Shown one piece after another: positions 16,001 through 24,300 of a DNA stretch of 29,767 bases. This stretch comes from an uncultured Parabacteroides sp. (lineage in GTDB: Bacteria > Bacteroidota > Bacteroidia > Bacteroidales > Tannerellaceae). The stretch lies in NCBI GenBank assembly GCA_910577325.1, contig CAJTMR010000034.1, forward strand, positions 1 to 29,767, read 5' to 3'. The position numbers were made by a program, and so were the translations under genes. A model generated the notes under the pieces. It did no database searches, was not told the DNA's origin, and saw only the letters and a program-made list of their open reading frames with translations. Position 1 is the stretch's first letter. Each line of letters begins with the position of its first letter.

Positions 16001-16289
16001 AATCGTGCAGGATCTCCATCAATATTTTAGCAGCTTGCTTGCGCACCTGGACCTCCGTCAACGAATAGGTGGACCTCAGCAATTCCACATAATCCGATTT
16101 CTTGCCGGAAGCCAAATTGTACAGTTCGTCGACAATACGGGTCTTCATCTCATCCGTCGCTTTATTCGTAAAAGTCACGGCAAGGATACGACGAAAAGCA
16201 CCCGGCCCCGTAAACAACAAAGTCAGATATTCACCAGTCAACTTATGCGTTTTCCCGGCTCCGGCGGAAGCTCTATAGACTGTCAGCAT
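13062..16289 (-). CDS. UvrD/AddA-type helicase with C-terminal PD-(D/E)XK nuclease
   Basis: 1075-aa superfamily 1A helicase-nuclease of the RecB/AddA type, for processing double-strand DNA ends in recombination repair. Helicase motifs seen: Walker A ASAGAGKT (7-14), motif Ia TFTNKAT (39-45), Walker B DEFQDTS (389-395), motif III GDVKQSIYRFR (about 422-432), motif V VHKSKGLGFKVVIIP and motif VI YVAFTRSKEEL. The C-terminal nuclease shows GALMHEVLSRI (about 935) and the catalytic DYK (about 1028-1030) before QVRSYL. Length is close to AddA proteins. No AddB-like partner gene is in this window. It starts 4 bp after the YciH gene, so they share a transcript. The symbol addA is likely but not assigned because the partner is not seen. 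Confidence 0.92.
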   Translation of the reverse strand: MLTVYRASAGAGKTHKLTGEYLTLLFTGPGAFRRILAVTFTNKATDEMKTRIVDELYNLASGKKSDYVELLRSTYSLTEVQVRKQAAKILMEILHDYSAFNISTIDRFFQQTMRAFTREIGLQGGYGIEMDQELVLTAAIDNLLSDLERPENKDLLGWLLRFAEDKIENGGEWNLRKDIMALSREVFKESYKAFSEAVCRDIEDKKALDDYKNVLYGIIRSVETAAKELGERGLAILNKYGLKVSDFKGGSRSPLTLLDRLVQGEMKEPSATFIGLADNLDGCFTKTLPLGTRQIIGCAFEDGLNDCIKGIVSLFDNLTAYNTAREIVRYYYTLGILTDVSRQIAAYREEKNVMLIADTTELLSKVIGGSDAPFIYEKTGTHVDHFMIDEFQDTSGMQWNNFRPLIEESLAHSRDNLIVGDVKQSIYRFRNSDWKLLDEQVQSDFSPEEVREETLKDNWRSCRNIVEFNNALFTTLPGVLQTLYNEALSTSSLNEEQRAAFFTKIMSAYDKSFQEVPPSFRQKDGHVRIEFLSGDDEKDWKEEALGRLPEVLEKLQDNGYALKDIAILVRTNQEGAQVAETLLTYKEEHPSDRYNYDIISDEALFVSGSTAVRFMVSLLRYLKNPEDRTNEQIALYSYLVLKGIFGVEAPAFPSEVTAALQILTHHSLYEIAEGLFRLFAADFPENEQVFIQAFLDMVSEYAQKESADLNRFLKWWDETGSRKTIATPDGQNAIRILTVHKSKGLGFKVVIIPFGDWEIDHKPTKPVILWCQPEEKPFNRLHLVPVRYGQSLGKTIFAGDYFKERLHAFIDNLNTLYVAFTRSKEELIVFSPRPKKIKEETGEVEKISTLTDALWTSLRMDMPDTREGYKLISLSAAFDTGTGVFELGDWWHPAVKEENRDIQEIGLAHLSSISPDDRLQLRLHGKGYFFDNARLKHGALMHEVLSRIRTRKDISQSVERYRQEGVIDREEAVALVARLEKLLNLPEAASWYDGSARVLNEVDILFGKGLSKRPDRVMITGDRVVVVDYKFGEHTDQRYHSQVRSYLKLIRQMGYEEVEGYLWYVELNKIEVVKG

Positions 16290-16293
16290 ACGG

Positions 16294-16638
16294 TCAGATT
16301 ATATGGCTTTTGACATAGCCTTCTTTTTGCAATATTTCCAGCACTTTAGGACGCAAATCACCCTGTATGATGATTTCCCCGTCTTTGGCCGAGCCACCAA
16401 CGCCGCATTTTACTTTCAGGAACTTTCCAAGTGCTTCCAGATCGCTGGTCGTTCCCCGGAAACCAGTTACCAATGTCACGGCTTTGCCGCCCCGGTTCCG
16501 CTTGTCCAAAGCGATGCGCAACTGTTGCTTCTCTTTCGGAAGCGTTTCTTCTTCGGCTGATTCTCCTGTATTATATTGAAAATCCGGGTTCGTAGAATAC
16601 ATGACACCCAAACGGTCCTTCCAGTCGTTACTCTTCAT
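16294..16638 (-). CDS. yciH: YciH/SUI1-family translation factor
   Basis: 114-aa protein with a C-terminal SUI1 (eIF1-like) domain: RIALDKRNRGGKAVTLVTGF and LKVKCGVGGSAKDGEIIIQG are the core, and the end (ILQKEGY) matches the family. The N-terminal 40 residues are a polar acidic extension. In E. coli, YciH affects start-codon selection, but its role in Bacteroidetes is untested. It is the first gene of an operon with the helicase-nuclease (4-bp gap) and has the best-matching promoter in the window. Confidence 0.92.
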   Translation of the reverse strand: MKSNDWKDRLGVMYSTNPDFQYNTGESAEEETLPKEKQQLRIALDKRNRGGKAVTLVTGFRGTTSDLEALGKFLKVKCGVGGSAKDGEIIIQGDLRPKVLEILQKEGYVKSHII

Positions 16639-16661
16639 ATCTCATCTTTTCTTTATGGGGT

Positions 16662-16693
16662 CAAATCTACAAATTAACGCCGGGATAAACAAA
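16662..16693 (-). promoter_or_regulatory. Consensus Bacteroides promoter for yciH operon
   Basis: On the minus strand TTTG (16690-16693), exactly 20 bp, then TAGATTTG (16662-16669), a full match to the consensus TTTG / 19-21 / TAnnTTTG. It predicts a leader of about 17 nt before the yciH ATG. The rest of the 150-bp gap to ispF shows nothing further. Confidence 0.65.
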
Positions 16694-16788
16694 TCGTTGA
16701 CAATAATCGCCACAGCATCTTATTCCCTTTCGTGAAAACACACCAGAAATTGTACGCTGACTGACAAAGGCCACGTGATCGTTTTCCG

Positions 16789-17268
16789 CTAAGGTTTCTG
16801 TATCAATACCGTTGCATATGCGGCTATTCCTTCCTGCCGTCCAGTAAAGCCCAACTTTTCGGTTGTTGTAGCCTTGATAGAGATATCTTCTACATCCACC
16901 TGAAGGACTTCGGCCATCACCCGTTTCATCTTGGGAATATAAGGATTCAGTTTGGGACGTTCGGCAGCAACAGTCGCATCTATATTACCCAAGGTATATC
17001 CGGCATCACGAAGTAGTTCCATCGTTTCAAACAACAGGATCTTGCTGTCGATGTCTTTATATTCTCCTGCCGTATCGGGGAAATGATACCCAATATCACG
17101 CATATTGGCTGCCCCCAACAGGGCGTCACATACAGCATGAATCAAGACATCCGCATCGCTGTGCCCTTGCAGGCCCATCGTATGTTCTATTTTCACTCCG
17201 CCCAGCCACAAATCACGTTCCGGAACCAGTGCATGCACATCATATCCAAAACCTACCCGAATCTTCAT
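16789..17268 (-). CDS. ispF: 2-C-methyl-D-erythritol 2,4-cyclodiphosphate synthase
   Basis: 159-aa enzyme of the MEP isoprenoid pathway. It converts CDP-methylerythritol 2-phosphate to the cyclodiphosphate. Metal ligands D10 and H12 (GYDVHAL) are present, along with GHSDADVLIHAVCDALLGAA, and the C-terminal signature KATTTEKLGFTGRQEGIAAY is clear. Length matches the family. It lies 27 bp downstream of porV on the same strand. Because isoprenoids feed polyprenyl phosphates, it has a loose metabolic link to the neighbouring prenyltransferase. Confidence 0.96.
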   Translation of the reverse strand: MKIRVGFGYDVHALVPERDLWLGGVKIEHTMGLQGHSDADVLIHAVCDALLGAANMRDIGYHFPDTAGEYKDIDSKILLFETMELLRDAGYTLGNIDATVAAERPKLNPYIPKMKRVMAEVLQVDVEDISIKATTTEKLGFTGRQEGIAAYATVLIQKP

Positions 17269-17295
17269 AATTTATGATTTATAATTTTCCAACTT

Positions 17296-18459
17296 TTATC
17301 TGAACAGATTCTTGATTCCGTCCATATCAAAAGACAGGGAGAAACGAAGTGTCTGATCCAACGGGTTCTGCGGAACCGTACTGATCAGATAAGCGGCATC
17401 CAGCTGAAACACGCTCATACGAAAACCGGCACCCACGGAAAAGTATTTACGGTTACCGACATTCGCATTCTCGTAAAAGTAACCGCCACGAACGAAAAAT
17501 TGTTGATTATAGCTATACTCGGCTCCGACCGAGACCATAACCTCTTTCAACAAGCCGTTAGGCGAATCAGTAAAAGACTTCATCATCCCGGAAAGGCTTG
17601 ACCATGATTTATAGTCGTCCACACGCGTCTGGTAATCGGCATCAGTCTCTCCTTCTTCTTTTTGCGGAGCATACGGAACCATATATTTGTTCAGGTCCAA
17701 ATAAAAGCCGATCTGGTTGTAGTCGTCGATCGGATAAAGCAGACCGGTCCCCAACGTCAGTTTCGCCGGAAGGTACTGGTTCGTATTACCCCCGTCATAC
17801 GAGATCTTACTCCCTATGTTCGACAAGTTGAACCCAAAGCTCCACAACGCTTCGGCATTTCCCAACAGCACATATTTTTCGAGGTAACCGGAGATATCGG
17901 CTGCAAAAGCATTGCCCGCATTGCTCTCGTCATTCTGCTCCGTCCCCATATCCGAACGGATGTAACGCAAGGTTACCGCCATCGAATAGGACTCGGACAG
18001 CTTGCGACTGTAAGCCACGTCGAACGCCATCTCATAGGGGTTCAAACCATAAGGAACATCCCCGATATTCTCCCATATATTCACTTCACCTAATGAAAAA
18101 TAACGCAAAGATGCGCTGACAGCCTGCAAATCGCTATTCCCCAACTTATAGTAACCGGTCATGTTCACCAAAGCCACATCGTTGACCAATTTACGCAACC
18201 ACGGCGTGTAGGACAAGCTGACCCCCGCTTTACTTCCCATAAAAGCATATTTGGCGGCATTCCAATACTGCGAATTGATGTCCGGCAAAGTTGCCGCCCC
18301 CATGTCTCCCATACCGCCGCCTCGCGCATCCGGAGCGATATTCAATGAAGGAACTGCCATTTGAAGCAAAGAAGGGTTATCCTGTCCCAAGATTGTCGTA
18401 ACCGAAACCAAGGAGTTAAGTATTATAACGAGTACACCGATTCTGAATTTACTTACCAT
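17296..18459 (-). CDS. porV: PorV, type IX secretion outer-membrane shuttle protein
   Basis: About 387 aa, a FadL-like outer-membrane beta-barrel that receives T9SS cargo from the translocon and carries it to the PorU attachment complex. The frame opens at an ATG at 18507, but the ATG at 18457-18459 (MVSKFRIGVLVIIL) begins a proper signal peptide and is preceded by AAGGA at ribosome-binding distance, while the upstream ATG is buried in a hairpin. The mature start PSLLQMAVPSLNIAPDARGGGMGDMGAAT (recognised by NIAPDARGGGMGD) is the PorV/PorQ family signature, and the length and C-terminal strands (YFSVGAGFRMSVFQLDAAYL) fit PorV. In Porphyromonas gingivalis porV adjoins porU; here three opposite-strand genes separate them. 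Confidence 0.9.
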   Translation of the reverse strand: MVSKFRIGVLVIILNSLVSVTTILGQDNPSLLQMAVPSLNIAPDARGGGMGDMGAATLPDINSQYWNAAKYAFMGSKAGVSLSYTPWLRKLVNDVALVNMTGYYKLGNSDLQAVSASLRYFSLGEVNIWENIGDVPYGLNPYEMAFDVAYSRKLSESYSMAVTLRYIRSDMGTEQNDESNAGNAFAADISGYLEKYVLLGNAEALWSFGFNLSNIGSKISYDGGNTNQYLPAKLTLGTGLLYPIDDYNQIGFYLDLNKYMVPYAPQKEEGETDADYQTRVDDYKSWSSLSGMMKSFTDSPNGLLKEVMVSVGAEYSYNQQFFVRGGYFYENANVGNRKYFSVGAGFRMSVFQLDAAYLISTVPQNPLDQTLRFSLSFDMDGIKNLFR

Positions 18460-18490
18460 ATATTTATCCTTAATTATTTTCCGATTTAAT

Positions 18491-18514
18491 AAGGGCAATT
18501 CACGCATTACCCTT
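18491..18514 (-). promoter_or_regulatory. Leader hairpin of porV covering the upstream ATG
   Basis: AAGGGTAAT and ATTGCCCTT on the minus strand pair over 9 bp (one G-T) around a 6-nt loop. The structure encloses the alternative ATG at 18505-18507, arguing against its use. Confidence 0.35.
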
Positions 18515-18544
18515 GCTATATATAAACTGAATAATCCTAACTTT

Positions 18545-18575
18545 ATTGTATGCTCGAATAAAATTCCTATTTTTG
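18545..18575 (+). promoter_or_regulatory. Promoter for the prenyltransferase cassette
   Basis: ATTG (18545-18548, close to TTTG), a 19-bp spacer and TATTTTTG (18568-18575). The predicted start point is only a few bases before the ATG at 18586, implying a nearly leaderless mRNA. Confidence 0.4.
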
Positions 18576-18585
18576 CCTTTTAAGT

Positions 18586-19482
18586 ATGAAAGATATACAA
18601 TCGACAGGCAAAGCTAAAGCATTATTTCTTCTGATGCGCCCTTCCCAATGGGTAAAAAACATCATTTTATTCCTTCCTATCTTTTTTGCGCAGGAGATAG
18701 GAGATACGGCCAGGTTGCAAAACGTTGCAATCCTGTTTACCGGATTCTGCCTGCTCACCAGCGGCGTCTATATTTTCAATGACTTGAGAGATGCAAGTGA
18801 AGACCGCCTCCATCCAATCAAACAATTCCGCCCAATCGCATCCCGTAAGGTTTCACCGATGGCAGCCCTTGTCTTCATGTTCCTGCTATATGGGATGAGT
18901 GCATTCTGTTTCAGCTTCATACATGTAAGTAACAACCAAATCTGGTTGTTGTCAGGAGGATATATCCTCCTGAATTTGGCATACACGCTTTGGCTCAAAC
19001 AAGTACAGATCATTGATGCCATGATTATCGCCTGCGGTTTCATCATCCGGCTCGAAGCGGGAGCCGTCGCCGGGGAGATAAAACTTTCACATTGGCTGAT
19101 TATCATGACATTCATCCTCTCCCTGTTCCTCGCCTTTGCCAAGCGCCGGGACGATTTGCGTAATTTCATGGAAACCGGACAGATTTCTCGTAAGAATATT
19201 ACCGGATATACGATCGACTACTTGAATATAATACTGTCATTCCTTTCTTCCATCATTGCTGTGACCTACATATTGTACACACTTTCACCCGAAGTAACGT
19301 ATAGGAGCAGTGAACACCTGTATATCACGGTCCCATTCGTATTGGCAGGTATCATGCGCTACTTGCAGATTATCTTGGTAGAAAAGAGCAACTGTAACCC
19401 GACTGATATCCTGTTACAGGACCGCACCTTGCAACTGACCGTAGCTGGCTGGTTTATCGTATTCGCTTTACTTATTTATTGA
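18586..19482 (+). CDS. UbiA-family prenyltransferase, decaprenyl-phosphate phosphoribosyltransferase-like
   Basis: 298-aa polytopic membrane enzyme. It begins with RPSQWVKNIILFLPIFFA (18-35), the opening typical of 5-phospho-ribosyl-1-diphosphate:polyprenyl-phosphate transferases (DPPR synthases). The first Asp-rich motif N65-D66-LR-D69-ASE-D73 is followed by HPIKQFRPIAS (76-86), and the second by AKRRDDL (185-191). About eight to nine hydrophobic spans follow. By family it should move phosphoribose from PRPP to a polyprenyl phosphate at the inner membrane. It is followed one base later by a HAD phosphatase that could remove the 5'-phosphate. An alternative is another UbiA activity, but quinone or haem synthesis enzymes lack this N-terminal pattern. 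The cassette lies between porV and porU on the opposite strand. Confidence 0.85.
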   Translation: MKDIQSTGKAKALFLLMRPSQWVKNIILFLPIFFAQEIGDTARLQNVAILFTGFCLLTSGVYIFNDLRDASEDRLHPIKQFRPIASRKVSPMAALVFMFLLYGMSAFCFSFIHVSNNQIWLLSGGYILLNLAYTLWLKQVQIIDAMIIACGFIIRLEAGAVAGEIKLSHWLIIMTFILSLFLAFAKRRDDLRNFMETGQISRKNITGYTIDYLNIILSFLSSIIAVTYILYTLSPEVTYRSSEHLYITVPFVLAGIMRYLQIILVEKSNCNPTDILLQDRTLQLTVAGWFIVFALLIY

Positions 19483-19483
19483 T

Positions 19484-20077
19484 ATGGCAATCGCAATATT
19501 CGACTTCGACGGAACCATCATTTCCCGCGACTCACTGCCGGATTTCCTGATCCAGACTTGCGGACGGAAGGCATTCCTCCTGCGGCTTCCCTGGGTTATC
19601 CTGCTGAAAGGAGCAGCCTTAACAGGTATTCTCTCCACGCACCGGGCCAAAGAACTTGTGATCTCCTCTTTCCTGCGGGGAATGAAGACAGAGGATTTCC
19701 ATCAGGCTTGCCTCAAATATGCACACCGCATACCGGCCTTCGTTTATCCTGCCGCCTTGGAAGAGATACGATGGCATCAGGAAAAAGGAAATAAGATCGC
19801 CATTATCAGTGCATCTGTTCCTGACTGGATACGCCCTTGGGCACAAACAACCGGAATCCGGCTTGTGGAAGGGACAGAGCTGGAAGTAAAAGGAGATACT
19901 TTAACCGGACGATTTTCTACACCCAACTGCAAAGGAAGCGAGAAGGTCCGCAGACTCCGCCTGCTATATCCGGATTTCGCCTCCGAAACTCTTTATGTAT
20001 ATGGCGACAGTTCCGGCGATAAAAAACTGCTTGCCTTTGCAGACGTCCCCTGCTATAAACCATTCAACCATAAATAA
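19484..20077 (+). CDS. HAD-superfamily (subclass IB, SerB-like) phosphatase
   Basis: 197-aa soluble phosphatase with all HAD motifs: motif I D7-F-D9-G-T (nucleophile and acid/base), motif II S109-A-S111, motif III Lys in CKGSEK (149-154), and motif IV GDSSGD (174-179). The helical cap at about 18-85 fits subclass IB. The start lies one base after the prenyltransferase stop, so the two are tightly coupled. In other bacteria a HAD domain is fused to this class of UbiA protein, supporting a role in dephosphorylating the prenyl-phosphoryl-phosphoribose product. The substrate is inferred from context only. Confidence 0.87.
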   Translation: MAIAIFDFDGTIISRDSLPDFLIQTCGRKAFLLRLPWVILLKGAALTGILSTHRAKELVISSFLRGMKTEDFHQACLKYAHRIPAFVYPAALEEIRWHQEKGNKIAIISASVPDWIRPWAQTTGIRLVEGTELEVKGDTLTGRFSTPNCKGSEKVRRLRLLYPDFASETLYVYGDSSGDKKLLAFADVPCYKPFNHK

Positions 20078-20081
20078 ATAT

Positions 20082-21362
20082 ATGATACCATCCTGCCTGT
20101 CTATTTTATTTCGTACTCTCCGGATCGAGTGGAGAGATACTAAGCGCACGTTATTTCCGCCGACTCCGATAGAAGTCGGACTTTTCCTTTTCTTCTTCCT
20201 CCTTTACGGATGTATCGGCTACCGGATGCTCTTTCATACCGAACTGATAGACATGCCCAACGGGGGAGCGGGAAGTTATTTGGGTTATGACAATCTATTC
20301 CACCTCCATACGCGTGGAGGGGCGTTCGATGTCAGCCATCCCTTCTTCAACATCTTCCATTTGTTGAAAACCCTGTTAATAATCCTGTTGAAAACCTTGT
20401 TCAAAGAGAAAACTTCCGGTATTATTTGCCTGATATTGATGAACCTGTTGATAACTGGCGGACTAACCCTAATCTACCGCTACCTGAAACAAATCGTCCG
20501 GATTTCTTCCCGCCGGGCATTATTGTTGACAGGGTTCACGGGATGCTTCTTCACAACTGTTGTCCTGTCATTCACAACGGAAACCTATCCGTTCTCCTTT
20601 TTCCTGCTCGTTTTCTCGCTATTAATGCTATCCAAGGAATACAAGCAGACCGGATATATAAAAGGACGGACTATCCTCTTCCTCTCTTTCCTTTGCGGAG
20701 GAATAACAATCACCAATGCAGCCAAACCCGCAACAGCCCTGTTTCTGAATAGAGCACCATTCTGGCGTAAAATACGGACAGGATTCAAAGTCATGTTGCC
20801 ATTTGTCATTTGCGTAGCTGTTGTCATGGGCTTTTATACCCTTAAAGCGAAACTGTCCAACTCGGATGGTCCGTCCCCGATCGAAACGGCCGGCCAACTC
20901 AGACAATATTTTATCCACGACAAGACATTCGACAAACAAACACTGGTCGATTTCTGGGGGAATACGATTATAAGCACACCTCTCACACAACAGTTAGTCG
21001 GGAAAGAAGTTGTCTTGCGGCCCAGCGAATACCTGCACAGTTGGAACAATGCCGTGATCATGTTTCTATTATTTTTAGTCGCAACCTCTACCTTGCTCAA
21101 CCTGAAAAACCAATATGTACAACTGCTGCTAATGTTCCTGAGTATAGATTTTGTAATCCACTTTATCATCCGCTACGGGATGAATGAAGCGATCCTGTTC
21201 GGCGGACATTGGATGTTTGCAATCCCAATCCTACTGGGCTGGCTATACACGCGATTGCCGGTCCGCATGTACCGGATACTGGACTGGGTTATCACCGGCT
21301 TCTTCGTCCTGACTGCAACGATAAACACAATGGAGTTCATACGCTCCTTCTTATTCTCCTAA
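20082..21362 (+). CDS. Polytopic membrane protein of unknown function, DUF6080-like, GT-C-like topology
   Basis: About 426 aa from the ATG at 20082, four bases after the phosphatase stop; a longer in-frame ATG at 19995 would sit inside the phosphatase gene and is not favoured. About ten hydrophobic segments are visible, the first at PIEVGLFLFFFLLYGCIGY, with a soluble loop in the middle (KLSNSDGPSPIETAGQLRQYFI by its ends KLSNSDG and LRQYFI). The topology with a large external first loop (YDNLFHLHTRGGAFDVSHP) resembles GT-C glycosyltransferases that use polyprenyl-phosphate sugars, and I believe it matches DUF6080, from memory. It has no proven activity. Its last 12 bp overlap the 3' end of porU on the other strand. 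Confidence 0.75.
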   Translation: MIPSCLSILFRTLRIEWRDTKRTLFPPTPIEVGLFLFFFLLYGCIGYRMLFHTELIDMPNGGAGSYLGYDNLFHLHTRGGAFDVSHPFFNIFHLLKTLLIILLKTLFKEKTSGIICLILMNLLITGGLTLIYRYLKQIVRISSRRALLLTGFTGCFFTTVVLSFTTETYPFSFFLLVFSLLMLSKEYKQTGYIKGRTILFLSFLCGGITITNAAKPATALFLNRAPFWRKIRTGFKVMLPFVICVAVVMGFYTLKAKLSNSDGPSPIETAGQLRQYFIHDKTFDKQTLVDFWGNTIISTPLTQQLVGKEVVLRPSEYLHSWNNAVIMFLLFLVATSTLLNLKNQYVQLLLMFLSIDFVIHFIIRYGMNEAILFGGHWMFAIPILLGWLYTRLPVRMYRILDWVITGFFVLTATINTMEFIRSFLFS

Positions 21363-24300
21363 AATAATGAACTTCTTTGCTTTCGTTGCATCTTTGGAAT
21401 TATCGGTGCTGATGGCTGCCCGATAGATATACACGCCGGGACGTACACGAGCACCGCCAGATGTCAAATCCCAAGAAACCGTATAATTTTCAAACAGGCC
21501 GGATGTTCCGCTTTCTTCATGTTTCCATAGCTGACGGCCTGCCAGATCATAAACCATGATACCCACCTTCATCCGGCTTTCGGGACGGTTGTGCATAAGA
21601 TGAAAAGTCACCTGCTCGCGGGCGATACCCGGGGTTGCGATCACATCGGACAGGAATGGCTTCAGCCCTTCGGCCACCTCAAAGGTAAAAGTTCGCACAG
21701 TCGAATTATTCAGGATATCCCACACCCTGAACTCCGCCGTATGCTTACCCGGCTCAAGTGCGGGGATCGAAAACTTCACGATACCGACCCCATTTTCTCC
21801 CGGCAACAGCTCGTAATAGCTGTTCAGGTTATAGCTCAAGACAGGCGATTCGTCTATTATTAACATCATATCATGCCCGACACTGCTTCCCGTGATATTC
21901 ACCCCGCTTTTATCCCATAATTCGGCGATAAAATAAGGAGTTGTGTTCACCTGATTACCATCCACAAATGTCGTATCATTCAGATAAATAGCACGAATTT
22001 CCGGACCGATCGTATCGGTTTCTGCCATATCGGAAGTCCCTCCCACAATGAAGTTGTCGAAATTACCCTGTGCCTCATCGCCATTCTCCATATCAACGGC
22101 ATACAAGTTCATTTTCCCCTGCAAATTGGAATAGGAAATATCCTTCGGAACCGTAAAAGTAAAACTGAACTTACCATTACGCACAGAGTCATTCCCCATA
22201 AAAATCGTATTCGGATAATCGGTAAAAGTAAAAGCTCCCTCCTCTGTATTATTGTTGTTCAAACAATTAACAGCAACTTTACTATCTTTAATTATTGGAT
22301 TAACCAAACCTGTGAAACCAGTAGCCAATGCACCTGAAATATCCAAGACTTCCCCTTCAATCTTTATATTTTCCAATGCTTTAAAAGATAGAGGTTTTCC
22401 ATCTACCGATTGTCCATTAACAGCCGTTACCTTTATTTTGTATTCGGGATAAGCCAATTTTAAAGCAGGATCGCCTATCAAGCAAAAGCCCATCTTTATC
22501 CGATTAGTATTGTAACTTGTTGACGACACTAATGCTCTTTTCATCGCCCTCATCGCACTTCCCAAACTAATCTTACGACCATCCGGTTTAGAAAAAAGAT
22601 TATGCAGCAAATAACTATCTATATATGCATTATGAGGTCTATAGGCAACACGCACAGTAGTAAACAAAGCTATACCTCCACTTTTAGCATTCAAAAAGAC
22701 ATCTTCTCCTGCCGTTGTTGTCACATCATCAAAACGTGTAAAATCACAAGTAGAAGTTACCCACACTGGCAAACAAGTATATGTATATCGAGTAATATCT
22801 GTTTGAGTAACAACTTTCTCATCACTTAGCGCAGTAGTTCCTCCATGCCCTGTATAATTAAACAATAAAAGGCCATCCTTTAAAAGTTTCTGCAAATTTG
22901 CTCGTACGTCAGGATAACTTCCTGCTGTCTTATCCTTTTTATAAGCGTCATAATACAATTTATGCACAAAAAAACCAGGATGATCCTGATTTAGATGTTC
23001 CGCTAACGTATCCGCTTCCATCATATGCCCATTCGTAAACCTATCCACGTTATTTCCATCATCAGCCATAAAACAAAGATTGTTTTTCCATGCCCCTGTA
23101 TTTTTATTCTCCATATAAGAGATTACCTTTTCAACCACATTAGTAGCTTGAGTGGCAGTCCGGACAGGAAAACGGCCAATACCGATATCCACCTTTTTAT
23201 AATAAAGTTCTTTACCGTTGTCTCCGTCATCAAGAAAACCAAAATAGTCATCCACTACATAGGAATACTGATTCAACGATTCTTCCGTCTGATACGTCAG
23301 CAACATATTACTCATATCCACCGATTTCCAGGCGGTAGTCAACTTACGGTTGTCAAACGCTCCATCACCGAACAAGAGTAGATATTTGGGAGCATCGGTT
23401 TCCGAAGTCCGCCGGTCGTAGAACATCTTCATGAAACGGCGATAAGCGGTTGCATCCGGCGTTCCACTGGAAAACTCGTTGTAAATCGCTTCCGGCACTA
23501 CCACCTGAACCGTCAGGTTATCCTTCGCCCGATGCGCTTCCGCCAAACGTTCCGCTTGCGTGGTGAAACTTGGCTGGGCAATAATGATCATATCTTGCTG
23601 TGCTAAAGCATGTAGATTCTGGTTCGCCACCTCGCCGACTGTCACGGGAGCTTTAATCCGCGAAGGCTTTACTGTAACGAACTCCCGCAAGGAAGAGGAA
23701 GCCGGAATGGAAAAAGACAATTCCGTCCCGTTCAGAGACGTTTCCATCTGCCGCGGATTTGTCCCGTCGGTCACATCAAAAACCAGCGTATTGGCATCGG
23801 CTCCTTGAATCACAAAGCGGGAAGCATTACCTACAGCCGAGAGGCTGCGAAAGAATGTATAATTATCATATACTTTCAATTGCCTCTTCATCTGAAGACG
23901 GAAATAGTTCAAGTGCACATTCTTGTGCCCGGCCGTACTATATCCGATGTTGACCTTTACCGTCTCACTTTTACCTGCGGTCCAAGCTCTTTCACGATAC
24001 AACTCCCGTGCCACTTCGTATTCATCCGACGGGACAGACACGGAACCGGATATTAAAGAATTTCCATCAACCTTCATGGTGATCGTCCCATTGCCACGGG
24101 AGATAAAAGACAGGGTGGCTTTTCCTTCGTCGTTCGTAATACCCGGAACCGATATCGTGAAATCGCGGGATAAAGTAGAAGTAAACGATTCCCCATACAA
24201 TTCACGCCCGGAATTGTTCACCGAGACCAACTCTTCTTCATGCAAAACGTAGTCATCAAAAACCGTCACCTGCAGGGTGGCTCCATCGGCAGATGCAGCC

